Shown in pieces: positions 24,647-35,754 of a stretch of DNA of 64,000 nucleotides; the first letter of the stretch is position 1, and the number at the start of each line of letters is the position of its first letter. The notes below the pieces were generated by a model. It was not told where the DNA came from. It saw nothing but the letters and a program-made list of their open reading frames with translations, and searched no databases. This DNA comes from Apodemus sylvaticus (lineage: Eukaryota; Chordata; Mammalia; Rodentia; Muridae), in the NCBI RefSeq assembly GCF_947179515.1, contig NC_067474.1:99261253-99325252 (forward strand). Direction: 5' to 3'. The translations under genes were made by a program, and so were the position numbers.

Positions 24647-25514
24647 CTTTAGAAAGAGGGGAAATGGATGTGCAGACAGTTGGCCTCCAGGGAGATGGGG
24701 TATATTACTGTGGGTGATGACTGTGTGACAGTATAATTGGACATTTAATGAGGCCACAAGTAGAAATAGATGCCACCTATGAGACTCCAAGAAATGGTAA
24801 ATCTTCAGACCAGTTCCTTTATTTTCAGTTGACAAGGATTCTTGAAGGTGACAGTTATATTAACCTGGACCAAGAGGAGGGAAGAGCATATATATAACAG
24901 GAGAAGAAAAACAAATCTAGGCAAAGCCTTTATCCATAGAAATAAGAGAAAAATGTGTGTGGGTGAGGAAGCTACTGTGGAGGACCAGTGGGCCTACACC
25001 ATGCCTCAGTGCACACCCCAAGCCCCAGGAAAGATGTGAGGCATCCAAAAGGAATGTATATACCAACCAGGGAGAGGGAGCTGGCTGTGGTTGTGCAATG
25101 TCACTGTATGTGATGGCGTCCCCACATCCTGCCTCTTCCTATAATACAACAAAAATGTCACAGGAAGACAGGAAAGAATGCCTTTACTCAGAGTCACCTT
25201 TCAAATATGCACAGGAACGTGGTAATGATAATCCTTACTTCATAAAGAAATCTTTGCCCTCGGTTGTAAAAGAGGAAAAGAAAGAATAAGTTCAAAAGAC
25301 CTCTGTTCCCACTTCTCCTGGTTAAAAAAAGGGGGGACTAAATATAAAGACCAAGCCTGTTTCAACACAGATGCTTGGGGGACAAGTCCTTTGCTAGATC
25401 TGATTACCAGTTGAACATATGGTGTTATACAGCAGATAGCTCAAGCATTGAAAAGAAAGTCAATTCTGCAGCTGTATTTTTTTTCTGTTTTAATACTACT
25501 ACTACTTGCTAAAC

Positions 25515-26315
25515 TTCTGGCTAATAATTTCCAAATGCTCAAATATCATGAATAGACATTTCATCAAAAAAAGAAATGTGCATGTGGTAAATATGCAGGT
25601 GAGAGAGATTTGACAGCATCAACCATTAGGGAGAGGCAACTTGAACCACAATAAGATGTCACAGTGTAACTATCCAGTGAAAGAAATAAAAAAGTAGTGG
25701 GAAAGAAAGGAGGGGGAGTTGCCACATGACAGTTAAACTGCATTCCTCCACATTTGTGCCAAAGAAATGAAGACAAATGTCCCCACAGCTACCTATACCA
25801 GAGTGTTTATGACAGCTTCATCAGAATCTGGAAATAACCCAGATATCCTAAAGCAGTTGAACAGCTAAGCAAACGGTGGTTTTTCCCATGTCATAGAATA
25901 CTACTCTGCAATAAAAAGGACCACGCTATTTTTAAAAATGCAACCATAAAATGATATAAAAGCCGGAAGAATCTCTAAAGAATTCTGAGAGCTGGCAGGG
26001 AGCCAAACATCAAAGTTTCCCAACCATTGAGTTAGAGAGGGGAGGTTGAGTTCCATCAGCACAACATACTTCAGATGCTGAAACAAAAAAATGAAAAGCA
26101 TGCTAATGGTAGCCGAAGCATTTTGGAGGCCCAAGGTTATGAGGAATGCTTGTAGGGGCAGATGGTCTGTGGCTTAACCACGTGGGTGTCCACACTGATA
26201 CCATGAAATTGTGCTGTAGTTTCATAACATGACTGTATTCTGGGAAAACTGGTTAGACTGCCCTGGGTTACTTCTTACAACTGTACATGAATCTAGAACT
26301 GTCCCAAAGTAAAAA
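25515..26315 (+). mobile_element. Ancient L1 ORF2 end and 3'UTR, sense
   Basis: atgaatagacatttcatc, aaccattagggagaggcaac, gtgtttatgacagcttcat, aatctggaaataaccca, actactctgcaataaaaagg and the 3'UTR-like gaactgtcccaaagtaaaa occur in canonical L1M order. It ends about 280 bp before exon B and contributes no coding. Confidence 0.7.
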
Positions 26316-26596
26316 TTAAGCCTTTCTGGATTGTGTTTTATATTTAATGATTATATCATGTATGTCATCCTCATTGAGAACCATGTTATTATCTTCAAGC
26401 TCTTCAACCTTGTTCTTTTCTTGTGAAGTCTACGGTAGGCATGTGAGAGACAGGTAACAGGTTATAGTTTTTCCCCCAAGGCAAAACATGGTGGGGTATA
26501 CCTGAGCAAAACATGTGTCTCGTCTTGATCTCCTGGTATCTCAGCACCGCAGTCTACCCCCAGTTGATGAGAGATCACTTTCTTTCTCATCTCCAG

Positions 26597-26725
26597 GAAA
26601 GCCACTAGTGAAAACATCCCGAATGACTGTGCTCAACACCGCGAAGCCTACAGTCACAGTGGACATCGGTGGCACCGTCAGAACCATCCGAGGAGTGAAT
26701 GTGACAATTAACTGCCAAGTGGCAG
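26597..26725 (+). CDS. Adamtsl1: Adamtsl1 internal exon B: linker and first half of an Ig-like domain
   Basis: A 129-nt phase 1-1 exon between an acceptor CAG at 26594-26596 and a strong CAG|GTGAGA donor. The first two bases complete Gly from exon A; 42 codons follow; the last base opens another Gly. The sequence runs KPLVKTSRMTVLNT, then a basic/hydrophobic stretch, then GVNVTINCQVA. The cysteine at exon residue 39 is the B-strand half of an Ig disulphide, and NVT just before it is an N-glycosylation sequon. Its Ig partner residues (core Trp and second Cys) are on the next exon. The frame stays open for 11 codons upstream of the acceptor AG and closes 34 codons after the donor, so the splice sites, not ORF ends, define it. 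Family recognition and frame continuity with exons A and C make the call firm. Confidence 0.95.
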
Positions 26726-27057
26726 GTGAGAAACCTGTTCATGTATTCATCTGTTCCAATATCGATGGAGCTTTGGGAGAGACTGGGGGATACAAATGTA
26801 AATTAGATACACGTTCTCTCAAAGACTGAAACACATACCTCATTCAGAAAGTGGGGGTGCACTGGAAAGTTAAAGCGGACAGGTTAATTCTGCCTAAGCC
26901 TGGTGGACTAAAGGAGACATTAGGGTTTTAATTATTCATTTTAGACAAATCATCGTTGTGTACATTTGTGGGGTACAGTGTGACATAGAATAGAATGATT
27001 AATTCAAGCTAACCACATTCATTTGGGTTTGTGCCCATTGCAGTAGTGTTTGTGTAT

Positions 27058-27185
27058 GTTTGTTTGTTAAAGCAACTGTGTTACGGAGTGAGGCTGGCTT
27101 AGAACTCACTAAGTAGTTCAGGCTTCAAAGGCATGGCTTTTCTACAACAACCTTTGAAGTGCTAGGATTGCAGCTGGATGATGAT
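27058..27185 (-). mobile_element. B1 SINE, antisense, diverged
   Basis: Reverse-strand B1 order: gtgaggctggcttagaactc, actaagtagttcaggc and tttgaagtgctaggattgca. Left part eroded into a TTTG-rich stretch. Confidence 0.65.
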
Positions 27186-27463
27186 CTGGACTTCTTTTTT
27201 CTGTTTTAATCTTAATTTTCCACATTAAGAGAATGTGAGCATGTAAGGATTAGGGCAAGAGTATTTATTATACATAGGAAAAGAAAGTGTGAAAATGCTC
27301 CTGAAAGCTGGAAAGCTGGCACCATCCAGCAACAGTAGCATGAGCTTAAGTCTGGATGTGGGGGACCTAAATCTTTACAAGGTGGGTGGCAGATGGACCA
27401 TGGGCGACCTTGGATGAATGACCAAGAGGCCCAAACAAATGGAAAGAAAAGCCATGCTGCTTT

Positions 27464-27765
27464 GGAGTTGGAGAGATGTCTCATTGGATAAGAAAAATGC
27501 CTGAATTGCAAACAAGAGGACTTGAGTTTGAATCTCCAACACCCATGTAAAAGCCAGGCACAGCTGTATATACCCAGTCCTAAGAGATTGAGACAGGTGG
27601 AGTCTAACAACTCCCTGCCCAGCATACCTGTCCAGGATGGTAAGCCTCAGCTTCAGTAAGAGACAGGGTCTCAAGAAATAAGGAAGGGAGCAGTAGAAAA
27701 CACCTGCTGCCCTCCTCTGCCTCTCCGTGCATGCACTGAGTATGTACACCTTCACACAATGTGTA
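27464..27765 (+). mobile_element. B4/RSINE1-type SINE, sense
   Basis: tRNA-derived head (ggagttggagagatgtctc, gaggacttgagtttgaatct) joined to a B1-like middle (agattgagacaggtgg, agacagggtctcaagaaa) and ending in CA-rich sequence. This fusion order is that of rodent B4 elements. Confidence 0.75.
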
Positions 27766-27771
27766 TACATA

Positions 27772-27822
27772 GAAAAAAAAGATTTATTTATTTATTATAT
27801 GTAAGTACACTGTGGTTGTTTT
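27772..27822 (-). mobile_element. B2 SINE 3' end fragment, antisense
   Basis: aaaagatttatttatttatt followed by atgtaagtacactgtggtt is the reverse complement of the B2 3' end including its AATAAA-rich tail. Cut off on the right by the L1 at 27828. Confidence 0.75.
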
Positions 27823-27827
27823 CAAAT

Positions 27828-28165
27828 TGATGGAGCTGGAGAACATCATACTAAGTGAGGTAACCCAGACTCAAAAGATGAATCATGGTATGCACTCACT
27901 AATAAGTGGATATTAACCTAGAAAACTGGAATACCAAAAACATAATCCACACATCAAATGAGGTACAAGAAGAGTGGAGGAGTGGCCCCCTGTTCTGGAA
28001 AGACTCAGTGAAGCAGTATAGGGCAAAACCAGAACAGGGAAGTGGGAAGGGTTGGGTGGGAAAACAGGGGGAGGGAAGGGGACTGATGGGACTTTCGGGG
28101 AGTGGGAGTCTAGAAAAGGGGAAATCATTTCAAATGTAAATAAAAAATTTATCGAATAAAAAACA
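27828..28165 (+). mobile_element. 5'-truncated rat-type L1 3' end, sense
   Basis: ORF2 terminus (gatggagctggagaacatca, ctaagtgaggtaacccag) and 3'UTR (ctggaaagactcagtgaag, gacagg-type purine block, actttcggggagtggg) ending in gaaatcatttcaaatgtaa with an AATAAA. Poly-A grades into GAAA/GGAA repeat. Confidence 0.88.
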
Positions 28166-28171
28166 TAGAAA

Positions 28172-28232
28172 AAAAGAAAAAAGAAAGGAAGGAAAGAAGG
28201 AAGGAAGGAAGGACAGAAGGAAGGAAGGAATT
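28172..28232 (+). repeat. (GGAA)n / (GAAA)n microsatellite
   Basis: Purine-only tetranucleotide repeat grown from the preceding L1 A-tail. Confidence 0.92.
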
Positions 28233-28289
28233 GAGGGAGATGCTAAGAAAGAGAAGGATGATACACGTTCATATCAGACAAATTCATGT

Positions 28290-29085
28290 TATATAAACAA
28301 CCATCTGTCAAAATTAATCTACAAATTCAAATCAAAAATTCCAATCAAAATTCCATGACCATTATTCCCAGAAATAGCAAAAACAGAATCTTAAAATCTA
28401 TGTGAAGGCATAAAGACCAAAGGTAGTCAAAAACATATTGAACAAAAACAAAATTGCTAGCAGCATCACCGTGCCTGATTTCAAGTTATACTAAAGAGCC
28501 CTAGTAATAAAAAAGAAGTGTGGTACCAGCACAAAAGGAGACGCACTAATCAATAGACGAGAACTGAGGCCCAGATATAAGCCCACACTCCTACAGACAT
28601 CTGATTATTGAAAAAGAGCTTAAAATTACACAGTGGAGAACAACAGCACCCTCAGCAAATGGTGCTGAGGTGCTGGCTATCAACATGAAGAAGAATAAAA
28701 CTAGATCCTTTCCTCTCAACCTGCATAAAACTCAACTTCAGATAGTTCAAGGACCTCACCTTAAGTCCTGATGCCCTAATACTGAGAAAGAGGAAAATGA
28801 GGAGTACACTTCAGCAGACAGGACTTGTGCCAGGTACACAGGGAATAAGACCAACAACTGCAAAACAAGATGTCATGAACCAAAAAGTTCTGTACAGCAA
28901 AGCAAACCAGCCATCAAATGAAGAGGCAGACACAGAATGGGAGGAAATGTTTCCCCTAGGAAATTAATACAAGATTATACAAAGAGCTCATAAAAAAACC
29001 TAAACATTAAGAAAACAAAGTCAGTCAAAACATGGACCATAATTCTTAACAGAGAGCTCTCAAAAGATGCACAGGAGTCAAACAT
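28290..29085 (+). mobile_element. Older L1 ORF2 C-terminal remnant, sense
   Basis: attccaatcaaaattccatg, gctagcagcatcaccgtgcc, tggtaccagcacaaaag, tcatgaaccaaaaagttctg, gaggaaatgtttcccctagg and acaaagagctcataaaaaa occur in L1 ORF2 order. Many frameshifts. Not part of the L1 immediately upstream, which already has its own 3' end. Confidence 0.7.
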
Positions 29086-29449
29086 TACAGATTTTTGTTT
29101 TGTTTTTACCCACAGAATCATGTACATTAATCCTAATTTAAAATGTGCCTACTGTTGAATCATATATTTATCCAAAGCAGTTGAGGGAAATCCAGTTTTG
29201 ATGTAATTAACTGGAGGTGCAGGAAAATGATCCTCACTGCATCTCTAGCCAGTGTTCTGACAACATTGCTAAAGGTGGCATGGCTCAGGAACTGCTTTCG
29301 TCTAGCTACCATAATGCTCCTCTGTCCCTCTCCTACTCCTCATCATCTCCACTGTGCCTCTAACTGGGAGCATAGCAGCCTTCTGCCTGGTTGGGTAAGA
29401 TTCACTACGCCCTAGTAACATCACCTTGTAAAAGGCAGCGGAGTGACTC

Positions 29450-29770
29450 CATACTAAGTGAGGTAACCCAGTCTCAAAAGATGAATCATGGTATGCACTC
29501 AGCCTGGAAAACTGGAATACCCAAAACATAATCCACACATCAAATGAGGTACAAGAAGAATGGATGAGTGGCCCCTGGTTCTGGAAAGACTCAGTGTAGC
29601 AGTATAAGGCAAAACCAGAACAGGGAAGTGGGAAGGGGTGGGTGGGAGAACAGGGGGAGGGAAGAGGGCTTATGTGACTTCCAGGGAGTGGGGGACCAGA
29701 AAAGGGGAAATCATTTGAAATGTAAATAAAAAATATATCAAATTAAAAAAAAGTGGGAAAAAAAAAAAGG
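29450..29770 (+). mobile_element. 5'-truncated rat-type L1 3' end, sense, with small deletion
   Basis: Same family and orientation as the 27828 copy. Relative to that copy it lacks about 17 bp just after tatgcactca (a segment containing aagtggatat). Ends in gaaatgtaaataaaaaat and two A-runs. A weak flanking match (aaaggcagc before, aaaggctgc after) could be the target duplication. Confidence 0.88.
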
Positions 29771-30026
29771 CTGCTTGAAGGAAGGCTGTCAAGTTTGCTT
29801 GCTTTACTCATTGAGAGTATCCTATTGAATGTTCGATCAAGGTCAGATCTCCTAACCCAAGGATGAGCAGAGGTTAACCAGGAAGTTCCCCATCTGGGGA
29901 GAAGAGAGGTTCAGCAACACATAGTAAGACAGCACCTTCCATAGGGATAGTTATCATATCCTCATTCTAGAATAGCAGGGTGGTTTTGACATTTCGGCAA
30001 ACAGAAGATGAGGCTGTGCTCACAGT

Positions 30027-30038
30027 CCCCCCCCCCCC
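30027..30038 (+). repeat. Poly-C run (12 C)
   Basis: Homopolymer; a second run of 10 C lies at 30275-30284. Confidence 0.95.
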
Positions 30039-30893
30039 AACCTCCCCACCGTGCACAATCTAACACAGTTCCCTCATGGCTGCAGCCCTCCCCTTTGTCA
30101 TTCCCTAATTAACATGTGTCTGTCATGAGCCTATTCTAAAGGATATATAAAAGTCTATTTAAAGAACATCTCATACTTCACCTAGACTGCCCGGCATCCT
30201 CACATGTTTGAGCCATTAGCAGTTTCTCATTAGGAGTGTTTCCCACACATGTGCTCTCCTCTTGTAAAATGCAGCCCCCCCCCCACACTCTCCCCAACCC
30301 TTCGGCATAAAGAACATTAATCAGAGAGTAAGATGGGGCTTTTTCTTTAAAAGGAATCCAATCTGCTCTCTCATTCTTAGGATCGTTCCCTTTGTGGTAA
30401 GAGTTCAGAAAACGAAGGAAATGATCAAAGATCAATGGAGGAAATTATGTGCAAATGGCCTGTGACAGAAAGAGCGTGCAGCCCCAGCAAAGTGAGCTGT
30501 GGCTGTTCTGTGAACTGTCACTGGCGGTGCAGAGATCAGGAAGGCACATGAGGCTGGGAAGTAAAGAAGCCGGCAGGAACTAGATCTCACAAGTGCTCAG
30601 AAATCATACTGCAGAGCAGGGAATGCTTCTGAAGAGCTTTGATGGTGCAATAGGGCTGGTGGTATAGACACGAGTGGTTCAGGAGCCAAGTGGGAATGCA
30701 GCCGTTAGAGTAGGTTAGAGTCTAGTAGACAGTAAATCCTGTTATCCCCCAGTGCATAGTGCTTCAGATACAATAGATTATCAGGGCTTTCTTAAGAACT
30801 CACAATGTTCAGCTGAACTGCATCTGCCCTCACTAAATCATCCAGGGTGCAGGGGCCTTCACTCTGTTGAATATCTAAGGTCTCCCTGGGAGA

Positions 30894-31020
30894 TTCTCTC
30901 CCCTTCCCGCCTCCCCATCCCCCTTCCCCTCTCCTCCCTCTCTCTCCTCTCCTTCCCCCTCCCCCTCTCTCTACCTCTCCTCTCTCTCTCCTCCTCCTCC
31001 TCCTTCCCCTCCCCCATCTT
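30894..31020 (+). repeat. Polypyrimidine (CT-rich) tract
   Basis: About 127 bp of C and T with only a few purines. Purine-rich on the other strand; mirror-like sections could form triplex DNA. Confidence 0.93.
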
Positions 31021-31353
31021 GTGAACTAGAAATGGAAAGAGACTGAGGGTGAGCTGGAAAGGCTCTCTCGAGGGCCATAGCAAAGGAGCCATTTAATGCA
31101 CTTACCTCAGGCCATGGCCACTTACAACTAGGAGAGATACTGAGGCCCATCCTCCACCAGTACTTGCAAAAAAGAATAAAAAGGTTTTGAGAATGGCCAC
31201 CAGTGTCTGCCACAGTTCCTGAAGAGGAATCAGAAAAGAAAGCTGTAAGCCTTGTGTCAAGCCAGCCATGGTTCCTTAGACTAGTCACCAAAGCTGATGT
31301 TTGGATCACTGTATCCATTGTCTTTTCTTGTGCCAAGCCCAGGAACACCCCCA

Positions 31354-31356
<3 letters not shown>

Positions 31357-31399
<43 letters not shown>
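31357..31399 (+). repeat. (CA)n microsatellite
   Basis: About 21 CA units. Confidence 0.97.
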
Positions 31400-31402
<3 letters not shown>

Positions 31403-32072
31403 GAAACTTCAAGAACATATCATGTAAAAGTACACCTTTAGACACCCACTTCAAGGTGCTGACAAGTTGCCCTGGTACGAGCAGCCCTCCAAGTATAACA
31501 AATGGTCCAGTTAGCGAGAATATCCTGTCTGGGATATTAAAGAAGAAAGGGATATTATAGCATCATGCTTCCTGGCAGCTCGGGGAGATTAAAGGCACTA
31601 ATCCTTGTAATCGGGTCCCGTTACCAGCCATTCTGACTAGACCCATTTATTGGTCCTTCCAAGGGAGAACACTGTGTTGCTGTTAAGAAATGCCATGGAA
31701 AGGGGAGGGGAATAAAGCAGACACAGCTTAGTTTGCACCCCCTTTGTAGACACAGAGTACGAAGGAGTTGGGCATGGAACCTGGACAAGTGATTGGTGGA
31801 CACCAGTAAAGTTCCAGATTGTGCTTGGCTGCGGAGTATGTTTCCTGCCATTTCTCAGTGTGCTGGCATGTTATAACAGATGAAGGGGAGAATGTTCCCA
31901 AAACATGATGGAACTTTCCAACAACAGATTGCTAACTCAGCTAGCTCTTGTGGCTTCTAGAGGCCCCCTTCCTCACAACAGCTTTGTTGCAGCAATGGCC
32001 ACAAAAAAAAAAAAAAATCAAAAAAAAGATATGATCATAGTTAAAGATCTAATGGCCTAGAAATCAGAGCAA

Positions 32073-32174
32073 GGGGTTGGGGATTTAGCTCAGTGGTAGA
32101 GCACTTACCTAGGAAACCAAAGGCCCTGGGTTTGGTCCTGAGCCCTAGAGAGAAAAAAAAAAAAAAAAAAGCAA
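32073..32174 (+). mobile_element. ID SINE (BC1/tRNA-Ala-derived), sense
   Basis: Starts ggggttggggatttagctc, with Pol III A box tagctcagtgg and a B box near ggtttggtcctga, followed by an A-tail to 32170. Flanked by a 16-bp near-perfect duplication, ctagaaatcagagcaa (32057-32072) and ctagaaatcgaagcaa (32175-32190). ID amplification is strongest in rat, so it is a species hint. The tRNA-like head is SINE, not a tRNA gene. Confidence 0.93.
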
Positions 32175-32354
32175 CTAGAAATCGAAGCAAGGCACATCAG
32201 ATGTCCTCTAGAGAGACAGTCTATCACAACAACAGGCTATGAAGTATATTTGTTGAGAAAGGAGTTCCTGACATGGAAGGTGTCTCCATATAGATCTCCA
32301 CTCTGAGATTGCTAGGTTAGTGACTGGACCAGTGACCACAGGCACTTTTTTTCT

Positions 32355-32684
32355 TTTGAATATGCATGTTATATGGTTATGTATATGTCTCTATCCATGT
32401 ACACATGTGTAGGTTTATATTGGGAGGCCAGAGTTTGATGCTGGGTAGATTCCTCAATCAGTCCTTTGCCATTATATATTGAGATGGAGTCTCTCCCTAA
32501 GCCTGAAGCCCAATAATTTGACTAGACCAGCCAGCCACATTGCTCTGAATTTCCTAACTTCCTAAACTCTGGAATTACACACAGGCTGCCACACACACCC
32601 TGTCACTTACCTGAGTGTTAGGAATCCCAACTCTAGTTTTTAGGCTGCGCAAGCACTTTACCTACTGAGCCATCTCTCTAGATT
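32355..32684 (-). mobile_element. B4-type SINE, antisense, diverged
   Basis: tattgggaggccagagtttg, gagatggagtctctcc, cactttacctactgagcc and atctctctag run in reverse B4-like order, ending with the antisense tRNA-derived head. Confidence 0.6.
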
Positions 32685-32826
32685 TCTTAGTCTGAGACCC
32701 ATTTTTCTCCTCTATATAATGGAATTGATATTGGGACATGGCCTGTTAAGATCATTATGGAAAATAAGTGTTTACATCTCTGTAATGTTTGGCTTATAGT
32801 AAATGTTTAGTTAGTATTATTTTTAA
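32685..32826 (+). mobile_element. MIR SINE, sense
   Basis: ctcctctatataatggaat, taagatcattatggaaaat, tggcttatagtaaatgttt follow MIR order. Confidence 0.6.
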
Positions 32827-34849
32827 TGATGTTAGTGGGCTATTTCTGCCCAGCTTATTACGCTCCTGGTGTCAAGGTATTCTGAACATCAGGATTAGGC
32901 TAGTACGTCTGGTGCCTTTCCAAGTGTGTGTTGGCACATCTAGGGGCTAATGAGAGTCTCTAAAGCATAGTCTCCACCCCTTAAGAGAGAATGGGGACTA
33001 TCTCTCTGGTAACTCACTTATTCTCTTCATTCCATATTCTTTATTCGCAATGTCAAAGCCAGTCAAGGAAGGGCTGGTCATCACTGTAGATATCTTTATA
33101 GTGTCCTTTTCTACCCTGACATCCACAGTCCCAAATGAGAAATCCCTAAACTGTGGCAATGGCCATCACCCATTTTCAAGCTCACAATGCAGATCTCTTC
33201 CAGGGTAAGCCTGAGGAACATTTGCTATTAAACAGACCAGAGAAAGGTTTCCATATATTCCTCTTCTCCTTGAGAGTATTGTGAAGTACTGTGAAGAATA
33301 TTAGAAACCCCTTCCTATTGCTATGCTGAACATTTCCATTTCTCCCACGAAGCCTAATGGTCTCACCATTGAAATACCCCTTCCAGGGTATTCCCAATCA
33401 TCCTCATTGAGAAGCTTGGCTTTGTGGGTCACAATGCAAGGAATAATCCAGGAAACAAGAAATTTTCATCCGTTCCTGGAGAAGTATGAAATAGCTCTGC
33501 GAGTGCTCTGACCCCTGGCTTCTTTCCCTTTCCCTCTGTTCCCACCTCCCCCTGCCATACGACTGTTCTCTCCTCAGCATCTCTTGGCTGGCAGCCTCAT
33601 ACCACAGAAGTGTCTGTATACACATACAGGGATATAGCTGTGGCCTTTAGGAGTATAAGCTCCAGGTCCCAACAAGGCAGTCATGGTGGTGCTCACCCCT
33701 CTGTTTACCTAAGCAGCACTCCTCTGCATCAAAGGAAACGCTCACATCATCTGATTCCCTTGCCTCTCTTGCCATTCTCAAAAACAGCCTTTTGTTCCCA
33801 CTGGGGACCAAAAGGAAGATGCCCCAACTAAGTGCTGTATGGAAGTAATTCAATGCAGGAGGAAAGAACCCTCGTAGTAATAATTTATAAGAATCCATTT
33901 TCCCCTATGCTTTTGGGAGAGAAATAACTAGATTTTTTTTCAACTTCTTTACAGGGTTTTTTTTAATAACAAAAAAAAAATAATAATGTAAAAATTTGAG
34001 CTCAGAGTTCAAAGGCCTAGCTGTCATGATGTGCTTGCTCTCCCTAGTGGTGCTACAATGGAAACTCAGCCCTTCTGCCTCTCACCTGGATCTTTTCTCA
34101 AGTTGTGTCTGGAGATACTGGCAGCCTCTCTTGTGTGTGGAGTCGGGCCTTGTATCTTTGAGATGAATCACTCTGTCTCTTCCTGGGGTGACAAGGCTTC
34201 AATATCCAAGTTGGAATTTCCTCCTATTAAACCTACTCTTCCTGAGCAATTAAGGCAAATAGTAGGTGTGCAGGTAACTCCTTGGGGAGGTCAGTGCCCC
34301 TAGTTGTAAGTTGTCTGTTTGGGACAGCACTACATTGTCTAGGGACAAAATATAGCCCCAGCTCTGGGAAATCATTAGACTAAAAGTCTAGGTCTTTGGC
34401 TTTTCTTGGCGTTGGCCCCAGTTTCCAGTATTTGACATTCTAAACATTACTTGCATGCTTGCTGCAGAATTTTGTGGGCAAACCAGGCTGGGTGGTAAAA
34501 GAGATGAAGCTTCTGCTGCCTAGAAGTCTGGGAGTCAACACTCCAAACCTCCAGTCCTCCAGCTCCCTCAGAGCCTGTCCTCTTGTGGAGCCTCTTCAGA
34601 AGACCACCTGGGAGCTCTTGTCTTAGGCTGTAGACTGCTTACCTATCAACTTCAAGGAATCTCCCTGGGGAGCCCAGGTTGTTCCAAGAGTACAAAATCT
34701 GGCTACCAAGGATGGGCACCCATCACAATCTCTCTGATGCTCACAGACAAAATATAAGAATAGACGGTGGAAGGGCAGAGGCCTATCCTTTGGTTCATTT
34801 TACTCCTGCTTCTGATGTCACCACTTTGTGTTCTCTTGTTTTGAGAAGA

Positions 34850-34985
34850 TAGCCTTTGTCTGGGTCACCCTTCTGACACTATAACAACACACCCAAGATA
34901 TCAACTCATAAAGAGAAAGTTCCTGTTGACTCTGTTTTGGAGGCACCAGTCATTTATCAACTGGCTTGTTACTTTAACTCAGTAC
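34850..34985 (+). mobile_element. Possible ERVL-MaLR LTR fragment
   Basis: Contains aacacacccaagatatcaac, tcataaagagaaagttcctg and ttttggaggcaccagtc, resembling the 'tataaagagaaa...tttggaggt' block of rodent MaLR elements. Ends not defined. Confidence 0.35.
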
Positions 34986-35204
34986 TTATATAATAGATCA
35001 CCAGATAGGTGTCTAGAAGAGGAAAACCATACACCACAGGGCCAGGAGACAAGAGAGTAAAGAGGGGCCTGGGATCCCTTGACCTGTCCTCAAAGGTATT
35101 CCTCCCACAGGCCATCTCCTAGACCTACTTCTTAGAAGTTCTGCCAACCAGAATATTGTTCCTGAGGAAACATGACACTTGTGAGGACACCAAATCCAAA
35201 TGAG

Positions 35205-35402
35205 AGAGGCTGGAAACATGGCTCCATGGTTAAGATTGTGTGCTACTCTCACAGAGGATAGGAGTTAGGTTCCCAGAGCCCATGTCAGGGAGCTCGCAAC
35301 CCCGTTAACCCAAATTCCAGCAGATTTGATGCCTCTGGCCTCCTTCTGAAGACACCTGCATTGACATGCTTATCCCCACCTACAGACAACACGCACACAC
35401 AT
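35205..35402 (+). mobile_element. B3 SINE, sense
   Basis: aggctggaaacatggctcca, tggttaagattgtgtgc, taggttcccagagcccatg, aaattccagcagatttgat and cctctggcctccttctg follow the tRNA-derived B3 order; its tail became the TTTG repeat. Confidence 0.75.
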
Positions 35403-35403
35403 C

Positions 35404-35437
35404 TTGTTTGTTTGTTTGTTTGTTTGTTTGTTTGTTT
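35404..35437 (+). repeat. (TTTG)n microsatellite
   Basis: About eight TTTG units abutting the B3 tail. Confidence 0.95.
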
Positions 35438-35754
35438 TATTGAAACCATGGCAGCTTGGAAAATAGATGGGTGATTCCTGGCAGCTTTCATTTGTCTGGG
35501 TCAAACATATATTTTGATGTTTTTTGTCTTTGGCTTTATTCTTAACAAAACACCTGTATTTTTTAAAAAAAAAAAAGTGTATTATCAAAAAGATGTCAAG
35601 TGAACACTCCACAACTGACCATTTCCAGGTCAAGAACTTGCATTGCCTCTGTTTCCCTCTGTGTCACAGCCACCCTGTGTTCATTCTCCTCCTCAGAGGA
35701 ACAGCTCGTCCTCCTGCCTGTTAACATAAACTAATGCTGCTTGGGTTTCTGTTT

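Larger units (their letters stand above)
6302..26596 (+). other. Adamtsl1: Adamtsl1 intron of 20.3 kb, phase 1
   Basis: Starts GTAACC, ends in pyrimidines plus CAG. It holds microsatellites (7133, 8353, 8520, 8829, 11432, 12291, 14063, 14304, 19827, 21379), several MIR copies, B1 SINEs, ancient L1 remnants (11100-12170, 22095-23430, 25515-26315), younger antisense L1s (12560, 20423, 22500), a URR1-like DNA transposon and an LTR-like stretch near 15300. I see nothing recognisable in 6302-7132, 7180-7870, 9210-11095, 12780-14060, 14390-15290, 16175-16790, 17080-17460, 17610-18430, 18800-19825, 21415-22090, 23540-24445 and 24660-25510. Confidence 0.85.

Noticed and set aside
27212..27770. 137- and 131-codon minus-strand frames
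   Set aside because: They lie across the B4 SINE and flanking sequence in reverse.
32073..32152. tRNA gene
   Set aside because: A and B boxes are present, but the A-tail and target duplication identify an ID SINE; no tRNA fold is maintained.
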